A stretch of DNA of 64,000 nucleotides, taken from Rusavskia elegans (Eukaryota; Ascomycota; Lecanoromycetes; Teloschistales; Teloschistaceae). Position 1 is the stretch's first letter. Each line of letters starts with the position of its first letter. Below are positions 1 through 9,965 of this stretch, one piece after another. The translations under genes were made by a program, and so were the position numbers. The DNA is taken from contig SAUG01000024.1 of assembly GCA_011316305.1 (NCBI GenBank), positions 1 to 64,000 on the forward strand, in the 5' to 3' direction. The notes under the pieces were generated by a model. The model made no database searches and was not told the origin of the DNA. It was given only the letters and a program-made list of their open reading frames with translations.

Positions 1-1640
1 TAAAAGGTCGCGTATTTAGAAATACTAGTATACTAGGTTAATATTTAGTTCTAATTTTAGAAGCGTCTAATTAGATTTATATCTCTTTTTATTAATTATT
101 TTAGCTATTTATAGTACTAGAAACTTTTAAAACTTTTAGAACTTTTCTAGTTTAGGCCGAAGCTTCTGGATATTATTACCGATAATACCATTTCTAATAG
201 TATATTAAAAAAGAAATTTAAAAAGGCTTTTATTCGACTCGATAGCTAATAGAATCGAGTCTAAAACTTTCTATTTTACCTAGCTTATATAATTAATCTA
301 GTAGCCTAAAACTTTATTAAAGTTTTTAGATTAACAATAATTAGTAATAATTTTATCTAAAAACTAGATAATAAGTAAATTAGAAATATCAATACTAGTT
401 TATCTAGTATCGTAAAAAAAGTAATATACGTAAATAATATAAATTTAAAAGTTTTAAAATTAATAATTATTTTAGACTTATATTATTATAGTCTATATTT
501 CTATTTCCCTTTAATATAAATTTCGTTTTAAAGAAATCTAGAAAAGAGTTAATCCTAATTCCTAATCTAGGAATATAATTTAAAATATTTATATTTAATG
601 GAATTCGATATATTTTATAATTTATTATATATATTAATTACGCTATTTTATTTATAAATTTTTAGAAAAGAATTCGTAAAATCTATAAATATAAAGGATT
701 ACTTTTAATATAATTAAATAGTAATCTCTTTTTTTTATAAATAGTAAATTACGGCCGTTCTATAAAATTATTTTATTAATTTTAAAAACTATAGATATTA
801 GAGTTTATTTAGTATTCCGATTTTATAGTACTATTTTCGATTATCTTTCTAGAATAAAAAAAGTAATTCGATTATTAAATTATACTAATATAAAGTTTAT
901 ATAATACTATTTTTATATTAAAAATTAAGATAGATTAATTTATAATATTATAAATATTTTAGTTCCTATAATAAAATTTAGCCTTTATCGAAACTAAAAC
1001 AAAGAAGATAATAATAAAAAAATAAAAAACTTTTCGGGATATAAAGATAGATATTAAAACGAATTTAAAAAATATTTTATTAAATACTATAGGGTTTCTA
1101 TTAATCTATTAAAGCCTAAAACTAGCTATATAGAAGAAAATAAAGTAATATAAAATAATAATATATTATAACTTTATTAATTAGTCTAAGGTCTACTTTA
1201 TCTATTTTAAATAGTATTTTTCGATAACTCTAGCGTTTTTAAGCAGCTATTTTCGAAGCTAATCGATATTTTCGTACTAATATTACTAAAAAAAATCTAA
1301 ATTAGATATTTTAGAAATATAATATTTTAAACTTTCTAAAACTAATATAGGTAGCTTATATTATTTTTATTTATCTAATATTCTCGGTAGGAATAGAACG
1401 GATTTTTAATTTTATAAAGAAAGTTTATTAATAGAATCGAGTCTAAATAATTCTAGAATATATATAGTAGATAATAATAATTAAATACTATAACCGTACT
1501 ATAGATTTAGAAATAGAAAAAACTTTAAAAGAATAATAGAATATATATAATCGGATAGAATTAAAAGATAGAATTCTATCTAGAAAATAAAATTCCTTTA
1601 AAAAAAAGTTTAGAAATATTTTAAATAGATTAATCTAAAT
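1..1640 (+). pseudogene. hAT transposase relic, C-terminal part (copy A)
   Basis: Plus-strand frames carry broken but recognisable hAT transposase C-terminal blocks. A stretch reading FRFYSTIFDYLSRIKKV lies near 815-865. An ERIFNFIKK segment near 1390-1415 corresponds to the ERxFS core of the hAT dimerisation region. Equivalent positions in the other copies read IERTFSFIKK. In-frame TAA and TAG codons are frequent and the blocks lie in different frames, so no protein can be made. Upstream parts (BED zinc finger, first catalytic Asp) would lie before the window or are unrecognisable. Assignment to hAT rests on these motifs, the 8-bp TSDs of the family and Ac-like subterminal repeats. Confidence 0.55.
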
Positions 1641-1739
1641 AAGAATTTAAATTAGATTTTTTATTAAAATCTATAAATTTAAAAATTTTTAATTTATAAA
1701 TTTATATTATAAAATTTTATTTAAATAAAATTTATTTTT

Positions 1740-2300
1740 TTATTAATAATATAATAATATATCGAAGTAATATATTTATTTAAATCTACTATATCTAGAT
1801 ATAGAGAACTTGTTAGACTAGTTAAAAAGTTTAATAATCTCCTTTATATTTTTATTTTTATTATTTTCGGCTTTTACTTTTCTTTCTATATTTCTCTTTT
1901 TTTCTATATTTTTATCTTTATTTTTATTTTTATTTTTATTTTTATTTTTATTCTAATTAAGATTAATACTTCTAGCTAAACTTTTATTATCTTCGAATTT
2001 AGTATTATTTTATTTAGTAGAGTATCTTTCTACTATCTAGTCTTTATTATTAACTTCGACGATATTATTAGTATTTTCGTTTTTCTTTTTATATAAAGAT
2101 TTAATAGTTCTATTAACTATATTACTACTATTACTAAATTCTTCAGTAATTTTTAACTATTTTTATAAAGATTTTAGTATTCTAATAGTTTTAAAATTTT
2201 TAAAGCTACTATAATAGATTATTTATTATTAAATAAAATTAATAATTAGAACTATATATTTAATTAAAATTATTCTATCTATACTATTAATAGCTATAGT
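1740..2300 (-). pseudogene. Second coding-like relic in the hAT element, Lys/Asn-rich
   Basis: On the minus strand a frame is interrupted only by TAA/TAG and reads as a hydrophilic Lys/Asn-rich protein, including a run of repeated Lys-Asn pairs encoded by the TTTTTA hexamer repeat at 1916-1953. The corresponding region in the 19.4-kb copy lies at about 23020-23520. The strand is opposite to the transposase relic, so the element may have carried two convergent genes. No domain is recognised. It could also be an open frame arising by chance from low-complexity sequence. Confidence 0.3.
1916..1953. repeat. Imperfect (TTTTTA)n hexamer repeat
   Basis: Six or so consecutive TTTTTA units sit inside hAT copy A. 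They are only partly kept at the equivalent place of the 19.4-kb copy (about 23175-23210), so the tract expanded or contracted between copies. On the minus strand it encodes Lys-Asn repeats. Confidence 0.7.
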
Positions 2301-4103
2301 AGATTTAAAAATATATTAGAAAAAAATAATTATAAATTAGATAATTCTATTTATATTTAATATATTATTTTTATATATTATTTAATTTCGTTTCTATTTT
2401 ATTTAGTTTATAAATATTACTTTCTCTATTTCTTTTTAGCGAGCTTTATTATGGAATTCAGTTTCGTAGTATAATATTAGATATAAATCAGTATCTAATA
2501 TAGTCTATATTATCCCATTATATTACTATAAAGCCTTTGACTAATTCTATAAGCCGTTTTTTTATTTCTAGTATTTTATTTTAAAAGGACTTTAGTACCT
2601 AGATCTATATTTTTTTATATATCGGTTCTTTTTAGTTTCTAGAAATATTTATATATAATAATATAATCTATACTTTATTTTTTATAGAATATATATTTAA
2701 ATTCCGACTACTTTCTACCGCGTTCGCGGTTTATAATCGATTTAAATTTTATAGATAGTAATTTTAATTTAGATATAGCGAAATACTAGATAGAAATATA
2801 AAAAATATAATAAAGTAATATAATTAATACTAGAAAGAATCTATATAAAATAGTAGCTAAAAATATATAGAAGTATATAGTAGAATACGCTAGAAGTTTA
2901 TAGAAATATATAGGTTCGTTTACTTTAGCCGATATCTAGCCGATAATTATATTAACTAATTAAATTTTACTTTCGATCTTTTTTTTTTATCTATTAACTA
3001 TTACTATAAATTCCTAATATACTATATACTATACTATATTATTTATTATTTTATTTATTATATTATATAAACGTAATTATAGTATATATTAATCGGACTA
3101 GTAATTTTTTAAAATAATATAATAAATTATATAATAGCGCTAAAAGATATTCTAGTATATAAAAATATTACGAAATCATTTTATAGAAATCTAAAAAAAA
3201 CTAGAAATAGTAAAATTAGATAAAAAAATAGGAAATCCGCTAGTATAGCGGTAAAGATAATATTCTAAAATATTATAATCTAAATAATCTAGCTAATTAA
3301 TCGATAGAAATAAAAATAGAAGACTAGTATAGTCGCCTTTCGAAATATCTATCGCTACTAAAAGAATTTCGATAATTTAATTCTAAAAATACTATTTACT
3401 AGATTATATTATAAAATCTTTAAAGATATCGCTATAGAATTTCTTTCGGCCGGAATTATTAAAATATAGAATATAGCGTTAGTAATTCTATAAAATTCTA
3501 TAGAAGTATATATTATTATTTATTTAATAAATAAATATATCATTTTAATATATTACTATTTATATATAACTATATTTACATAGTTTAGATATTAATCTAA
3601 TAGTAATTTACGTTAAACGAATTACTATCTAAATTAAAAACTTTTAGTTTATTAAAAATCTAATAAAAAGTTTAGAAGTATAGCTAGAAAAAGATAAACT
3701 AGTTAATAATCGAATTCTATATAGTTAAAAGATATAGAAAGAAGATATATAGTTTAGAATTTTTTTAAAAGAAAATAATATAGATTTCGACTATTATATT
3801 AGCTAGTATTAAATAAAATATATTATCGCTTTATATAATCTAAATTATTTACTATAATTAAAAAAAAATATATCTAAAATAATAATTATTTATAAAAACT
3901 ATAATATTCGACTATTTAATATAATTATATATTAGGTTAAATCGGATTCCTATCAGTTCCTATTTTATAATTCGATCTAACTTTCGATTTCAATATTAGA
4001 AACCGATCCGAACTATTTAATAGGTCGGGTCGAACCGACTTACTAAAACTCGGGTCGGATTTTCGAAATACCGACGGGAACCCGTACCGAAATAGCCAAT
4101 CTA

Positions 4104-5866
4104 ACTATTTATAGCTATAGTAAATTTAAAGAAATATAAAAAAAAAAATTTATAAATTAAATAAATTTGTTTATATTTAATATACTATTCTAAAATATTA
4201 CTTTATTCTGTTTTTATTTTATCTAATCGATAAATACTATCTTTTTTACTTTTTTTAACGAGTTTTATTACGGAAAATAGTTTCGTAATATAATATTATA
4301 TATAAATTAAAATCTAGTATAATTTGGATTATTCTATTATATTACTATAAAGTTTTTTATTAATTTTATAATTTTTTTTCTCGTTTCTAATATTTTATTT
4401 TAAAAGAACCTTTATATCTAGATCTATAGTTTTCTATATATTAGTTTTTTTTAGTTTTTAGAAGTATTTATATATAATAATATAATCTATATTCTATTTC
4501 TTATAGAACGTTTATTTAAATTCTAATTACTTTCTACTATATTCGCGATCTACGATCGATTTAGATTTTATAGATAGAAATTTTAATTTAGATATAGTAG
4601 AATACTAGATAATAGCGTAAATATTATAATAGAGTAATATAATTACTATTAGAAAATTGTTTTATAAATTAGTAGTTAAAAGTATATTGAAATATATAAT
4701 AAAATATACTTGAAATTTATAAAATTATATAAACGCGTATTTTTTAACCGAAATCTAACCGATAATTATATTAACTATTTAAAATAAATTTCTAATCTTT
4801 TTTATTATTATTGAATAATTATTACTATAAATTTTTAATATAATATAAACTATACTATACTATTTATAATTCTATTTATTATATTATTTAAATGTGACAA
4901 TTATATATATTAATCGGATTAATAATATATTAAAATAATACAATAAATTTTATAATTACGCCAAAAAATATTTTAATATATAAAAATATTCCGAAATCGA
5001 TTTATAGAAAAAAGGAATATATCTAGTATAATTATAAAAATAATATTCTAAAATAATATATTCTAAACAATCTAACTAATAATATATCGATAGAAATATA
5101 AATAGAAAGCTAATATTATAATTTTCCGAAATATTTATTACTACTAGAAAAATTTCGATAATCCAATTCTAAAAGTAGTATTTACTAGACTATATTATAA
5201 TAACTTCGAAGATATCGCTATAGAAATAGTTAGTTCGTTTAAAATTATTAGATTATAAAATATAATATTAATAGTTTTAAAAAATTCTAAAAAATATATA
5301 ATATTATTTATTTTATTAATAGATATAAAATTTTATTTTATTACTATTTATATACGATTCTATTTGTAATATTTAAATATTAATCTAATAGTAATTAATA
5401 TAAAACGAATTATTATTTAAATTAAAAACTTTTAATTTATTAAAAATATAGTAAAGAATTTAAAAATAAAATTAGAAAACAATCAACTAGTTAATAATCG
5501 AATTTTATATAATCTAAAAATTATTTAAAAAAATAATAATATAAATTACGGTCGTTATATAAACTAATATTTAATAAAATTTATTATCACTTTATATTAT
5601 CTAAATTATTTATTATAATTAAATGAAATAATATACCTAAAGTAATAATTATTTATAAATACTATAGTATATAATTATCTAATCAAATTATAAATTAAAT
5701 TAAATCGAATATCTATTAGTTTCTATTTTAAAATCTAATTTAATTTTCGGTTTTAATATTAAAAACTTATCCGAACCGTTAAACGGATCGGATTAAACCG
5801 ATTTATTAAAATTCGAATCGAGTTCCCGAAATATTAATAGAAACCCGTATCGAAATAATCAGTTTA
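4104..5866 (+). mobile_element. hAT copy B, 3' portion, resumed after copy A
   Basis: Sequence from 4104 on reproduces the family from the point equivalent to about 2280 of copy A and runs to the right terminus. The last bases (AATCAGTTTA, 5857-5866) are a mutated form of GGCCAGTCTA. The left part of this copy is presumably upstream of the window, separated by copy A. It is more decayed than copy A, as expected if it is the older host. No open reading frame survives. Confidence 0.7.
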
Positions 5867-6252
5867 AATAGATATCTTTATCTATATTTTCGATATAAAA
5901 TCCGGTTTCGGCGGATTTTTTATTATAGAAAGGATAGAAATAACTGATATCGTCTACGACGAATTTTTTGTATTTATCGGCTTTAGTAAAAAACGTAGGA
6001 AATTTAGATAGAAGTAAAAGTTTTTTTTTTCGCTAGCGAAATTTTGTAAATTTCTTTTAGATTACTATTTCCTCTTTCTAGATTAGAATTTTCTAATTTT
6101 ATAATCTTTTAAAAATTTATACTATAATAGAATCCGCGCTAAAGTTTCGCGCTATATTTAATTTTCGAATTATATCCGTTTTAAATAAAATATAAAAATC
6201 TATTAGAGATTTATCGATTAGATTTTTATTTTTTTTATTTTTAAAAGAGGTT
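5867..6252. other. AT-rich spacer without recognised gene
   Basis: Moderately AT-rich sequence between hAT copy B and the retroposon at 6266. It keeps some CA/TG, so it is less altered than its neighbours. No coding frame, repeat end or RNA gene was seen. Confidence 0.5.
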
Positions 6253-6265
6253 TTCGATAATTTAT

Positions 6266-7393
6266 TTAGTTATTTGTTTTGGTTTTAGTACCCGGTAAAC
6301 CAGTGGTTCGGTAAGCAAATCAAGCGTTAGTATACCAGTATTAAATATACGATAGTAGAACTTATATTTAGACTGGCCATTTCGAACCAAAGTGGCGACC
6401 CGACTTCGCGATAAACGTGGCTATTGCGTCTAAATTACTAGTTAAAGTTAGTCTCCTTCCTAATACGGTTAGAAACTCGAACCCGGGACACGAACCCGGG
6501 TTCGAAACCCGACAAAACGGCCAGTCTATTTATATTCCAATTTAATTAACGTAAATAACGATTCTTTCTATAGATTTTTAATTTACATTTACTTACTAAT
6601 ATAATATATCCTTCTACCGATAATTTAACTAACGTAGAAATTTTTATAGATAAATATACCTCGCAGTTATCGTTTCTTTTTCTTTTACTAGTAATATAAG
6701 CCTTTTGTAAATACTATAATTTACTAAAAACTTTTACGTACGTATATATTCCCGTAATAGCTATAGCTATAAGCTAAACTAGACGGTAGTATATCCGTAA
6801 TAACTATATCTACCCGCGTAGTCGTCGACTATCTCGTTATAGCTAGAGTAATCTATTTCGACTTTAATCTAAATTTTCTTCTTACCGTCTTTAAAACGCG
6901 CTATTCGACCTCCTTACCCCCCTTTAATCTAATCGACCGGGTAAAGCTTCTAGCCGTAGTAGTTAGCGTACTACATAGCGATCTTTTTAAAGCTAGATAG
7001 ACTAAAGAGTATTTTAATAGCTTAGTAGAATATTTAGATATAGGTTATATAATAAATACGGCCGATATAACGAATATAGATAATTACTTCGCAGTATAGT
7101 AGGTAGATATAGCGGGAATATTAGATACTCCTAATTATTTATAACGTCGAAGAAGAACTGGATATATAATATTTAAATATAGTCGAGAATTCGTAATCGA
7201 ATAAAGAAGAAAATAGTTAAATAGAAGTAATTGACGCTATAAATCTTACCTGACGAATATATTTTTGGCTGTGAAAATTTCTTTACTGTACGTGAAATAC
7301 AACAATCGTTGTCGTATATAACGTTGATAAAATATGTATATATATATATATAAAAACTCAATATAATTCCAGATAGAAATCTTTTAGAAAAGA
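6266..7393 (-). mobile_element. Non-LTR-type retroposon copy 1, interrupted by a hAT MITE
   Basis: Flanked by a perfect 13-bp direct repeat, TTCGATAATTTAT, at 6253-6265 and 7394-7406. Removing the 160-bp hAT MITE plus its 8-bp duplication leaves about 960 bp, the same length as the copies at 35983 and 57075. On the minus strand the 3' end reads ...CCGGGTACTAAAACC followed by an A-rich tail. An A-rich tail with a TSD of this length points to target-primed reverse transcription. The 3' end and the MITE keep CA/TG, whereas the 5' two thirds is RIP-altered. An antisense (plus-strand) coding-like frame at about 6980-7240 matches one in the 36-kb copy. Confidence 0.75.
6369..6528. mobile_element. 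160-bp hAT-type MITE inside a retroposon
   Basis: Begins TAGACTGGCC and ends GGCCAGTCTA, a 10-bp terminal inverted repeat identical to that of the hAT family. It is flanked by CTTATATT (6361-6368) and TTTATATT (6529-6536), an 8-bp TSD with one C/T difference of the RIP type. The interior keeps many CA and TG dinucleotides and contains a repeated GAACCCGGG motif. It has no coding capacity and must have been mobilised by a hAT transposase in trans. Confidence 0.85.
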
Positions 7394-7574
7394 TTCGATA
7401 ATTTATAATAGCTCGTATATATATAAAATTATTCCGGAATTCTACTATAAATTTTTTAAAATATTTAATAATAGTTTATACTACGTATCTATTATCTAAT
7501 TATTTATTATAATCGGGCTATTTAGACGATCGCGATATTCGAAAAAAAAAATTTATTTTAACGTCTATTATATT

Positions 7575-8039
7575 TAGACTGGCCGTCGGGTCGGGTTTCG
7601 AATCCGGGTTCGTATCTCGGATTCGAACCGAGTCGGTTCCGACTTTTTTAGATACCGAATCGACGAGTTTTCGGTTTCTAGTCGAAGAACCGATCCGATT
7701 CGATTCGGAACCGCTAAAATACTAAACTCTAGTATAAAAATAAAATTTTAATATAAAAGTTATATCTATTTATTTTAAAATATTCTAATTAATTAACTAC
7801 GTTAACTAAAAAAATTATAGTTAAACAAAATATATTATCTAAATATATTACTAATATAAAATTATTAAAATAATAATATATATTTTATTTAAATTATAAT
7901 AATAGTTTAGCGGATTTCTATTAGATTTTCGGATTTAATCCGAAACCGACCGTTTAGCGAGTCGAATCGGTTCGACCCGTTAAAAAATCGAGTCGGATTT
8001 TAGATACCGACGGGAACCTATACCGAAGTAGCCAATCTA
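7575..8039. mobile_element. Non-autonomous hAT element, 465 bp
   Basis: Starts TAGACTGGCC at 7575 and ends GCCAATCTA at 8039. A perfect 8-bp TSD, ATTATATT, occupies 7567-7574 and 8040-8047. Terminal regions of about 150 bp each carry the TCGGGTCGGGTT-type subterminal repeats of the long copies. The middle is short AT-rich filler, as in an internal-deletion derivative. Confidence 0.88.
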
Positions 8040-8047
8040 ATTATATT

Positions 8048-9090
8048 ATCTACTTCGAGCTTCGAAGATTTAAAGTTATAATATTTATTTTATACGAAAT
8101 TTAATAATTCTAGTTTTCTCTAATACTAGTTACTAGCGTATCTAGAATCGGTTCTTTTAATAAATTCGGCAAGTTAATATCCGAAAAAATAGTAATATTA
8201 TTAAAAAATAGGAATTTTTTATCTATTACAATTTTAACTAATTAGAATTTATTTAATAAACTATTATATTTTTATTGTATTTTAATATATAAAGTATAAT
8301 TTGTAAAAAACGATAGCTAATTAAAAAATACTATTAACAAAAATTATTTAATTAAAATAATTAGTATTTCCGAAAATACGGATAACGTTACTAGTATTAT
8401 TAATATTTATAAACGGAAATTAGTAGTTATAAACGAAATATATATTATATAATATATATAAAAAAATCCTTTATTACTATTAATCATTATAGATCGATTG
8501 AATATAATAATAATAGCTTAATATTTTTATATAGATAGAAAACTCCTCTATAAATAAACGAATAAAGTTGAACGCTGGATCTAAATAGATAATAAATCCA
8601 ATAAAGTTAATAAACCGCGGTTAACGAAATTTAATCAGCGTATTAGTCAGCCGGTATTATCGGCTAGTATTTCTATATCTACTAAATTCTATATAAATTG
8701 CAAGTAATTCAAATAGTTTAAAACAATATATTACCGTAGAATTTTAGCTTTAATATTATAATAACCGACGTATTTAACGGTATCGTCGAATTTATTATTA
8801 TAGAAAGCTTCGACAATCTTTTTATAACGTCTTTTTGACGTAAAGTACATTTTAGTAGCTTTAGATATAAAATTATAGAAATTTAAAATCAAAAGATATA
8901 ATTATAAAGAAAAAAACTTTTAAAATAATTAATCCGTTAAACCGAGATTTTCTAAACGAATCTAACGAGTTTGAAAATTTTGATCGTCGGCTATATTATA
9001 TATAATAAATATTAAATTCTGTTAAAATAGTATATATCGATCTTGATATTTATTCTTTCAACCAAAGCGTTTAATTTTTATTTTTATTTT
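8048..9090. other. AT-rich RIP-affected stretch, no gene seen
   Basis: TA-rich sequence with residual CA/TG and numerous stops in all frames. No terminal repeats, tails or homology to the other repeat families of the window were recognised. It ends abruptly at about 9090, where base composition becomes normal. Confidence 0.5.
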
Positions 9091-9965
9091 AAGGTGGTAT
9101 CGTAAGCTGACCTCGCCCACTATTCACTTTCTGTTTGACAGTCCAAGACCCAATAGATCGATCGGGAAGGCTTCATTGATTGGCGATCCAGTCGGGGAGA
9201 AGGGCCGGCCCAATGGACGTGTTCCGATAGCGCCACGTCACAGCATAGTAAACCTCCTTGACTGGCTGCCTGCAGCTCAACCGCCTCGGCTATGTTAAAA
9301 TCTTATGCGAAGATTGTACAAGGGGTCGGTGAAAAAAGTCAATGCCCACACCTTACAGAAGGAGACCCCCTAGTGTAAACGGTCAGGCGACAAGTTATAG
9401 CCGGCCAGGGCTCCCATAAGCGGCCACGTACCTGGAATTACGGTGAATACTTCAAAGACGGCTGTACTAGCCACTCGCTTGCGGTAGAATGTGTTGGGCA
9501 TCGACTTTTTCAAACGACCCTCGGTACAGGCCGTTCTTGCTTCGTACCATGTTGCAGGCATGTTATTTTGTTAGTGTGACACTAGCAAGGGGGCCCATGC
9601 GGGATACGTGGCATTGGTTTTTGTCTCCACTCGCTGAGCAGCGAGGCTACGTGGGCGGCGGAGATGGCCGTTGGGCTGAGGGCTGGCCAAGTTGCGACTT
9701 GGGCGCATCATCGCCCAGATATTTAGAGGTCTCCCTGGTGTCCTCGAAGTTATTACCATGTTCAACGATGCGCATGGTAAATTATGCATTTGCCTTGAAA
9801 GCTGATCTCAGTAGCTGCAAGTATGGTGGTGACATGATGGGAGGTTGCAGGAGAACCGTGCCCCCGCCGTTTTTTCCTAGCTACATGCATATTCTGCGAT
9901 TGTACTGTTGGCCTTCGCATCATATACAAAAATTCTCCTTGTCCCTGCTAGACCGATCAGTGATC
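9091..9965 (+). promoter_or_regulatory. 5' flank of the NLR gene with in-frame upstream open stretch
   Basis: Sequence of ordinary composition with no repeat homology. From an ATG at 9489 the frame of the NLR gene is open for 159 codons up to the chosen start. That stretch has no recognisable domain, and the SesA-type domain begins exactly at the methionine at 9966, so I treat it as promoter and leader. An alternative N-terminal extension or an upstream exon cannot be excluded. A pyrimidine-rich stretch lies just upstream of the start codon (about 9933-9950). Confidence 0.5.

Larger units (their letters stand above)
1..4103 (+). mobile_element. hAT transposon copy A, left end outside the window
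   Basis: Base 1 matches internal positions of two other hAT copies (about 20697 and 42053), so the left terminus lies upstream of the window. The right terminus is the family inverted repeat, AGCCAATCTA at 4094-4103, preceded by the usual subterminal tract of CGGGTCGG-type motifs. The next eight bases (4104-4111, ACTATTTA) match the sequence expected at an internal site of the family (about 2280-2287 of this same copy). This suggests copy A jumped into another hAT copy (B). The left duplication needed for proof is outside the window. CA and TG are nearly absent, so the copy is RIP-inactivated. It lacks several hundred bases present in the 19.4-kb copy around 22.35-23.0 kb. Confidence 0.8.

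Noticed and set aside
7173..7361. 62-codon minus-strand open frame
   Set aside because: Lies inside retroposon copy 1. The Ile/Tyr run is encoded by a TA microsatellite.
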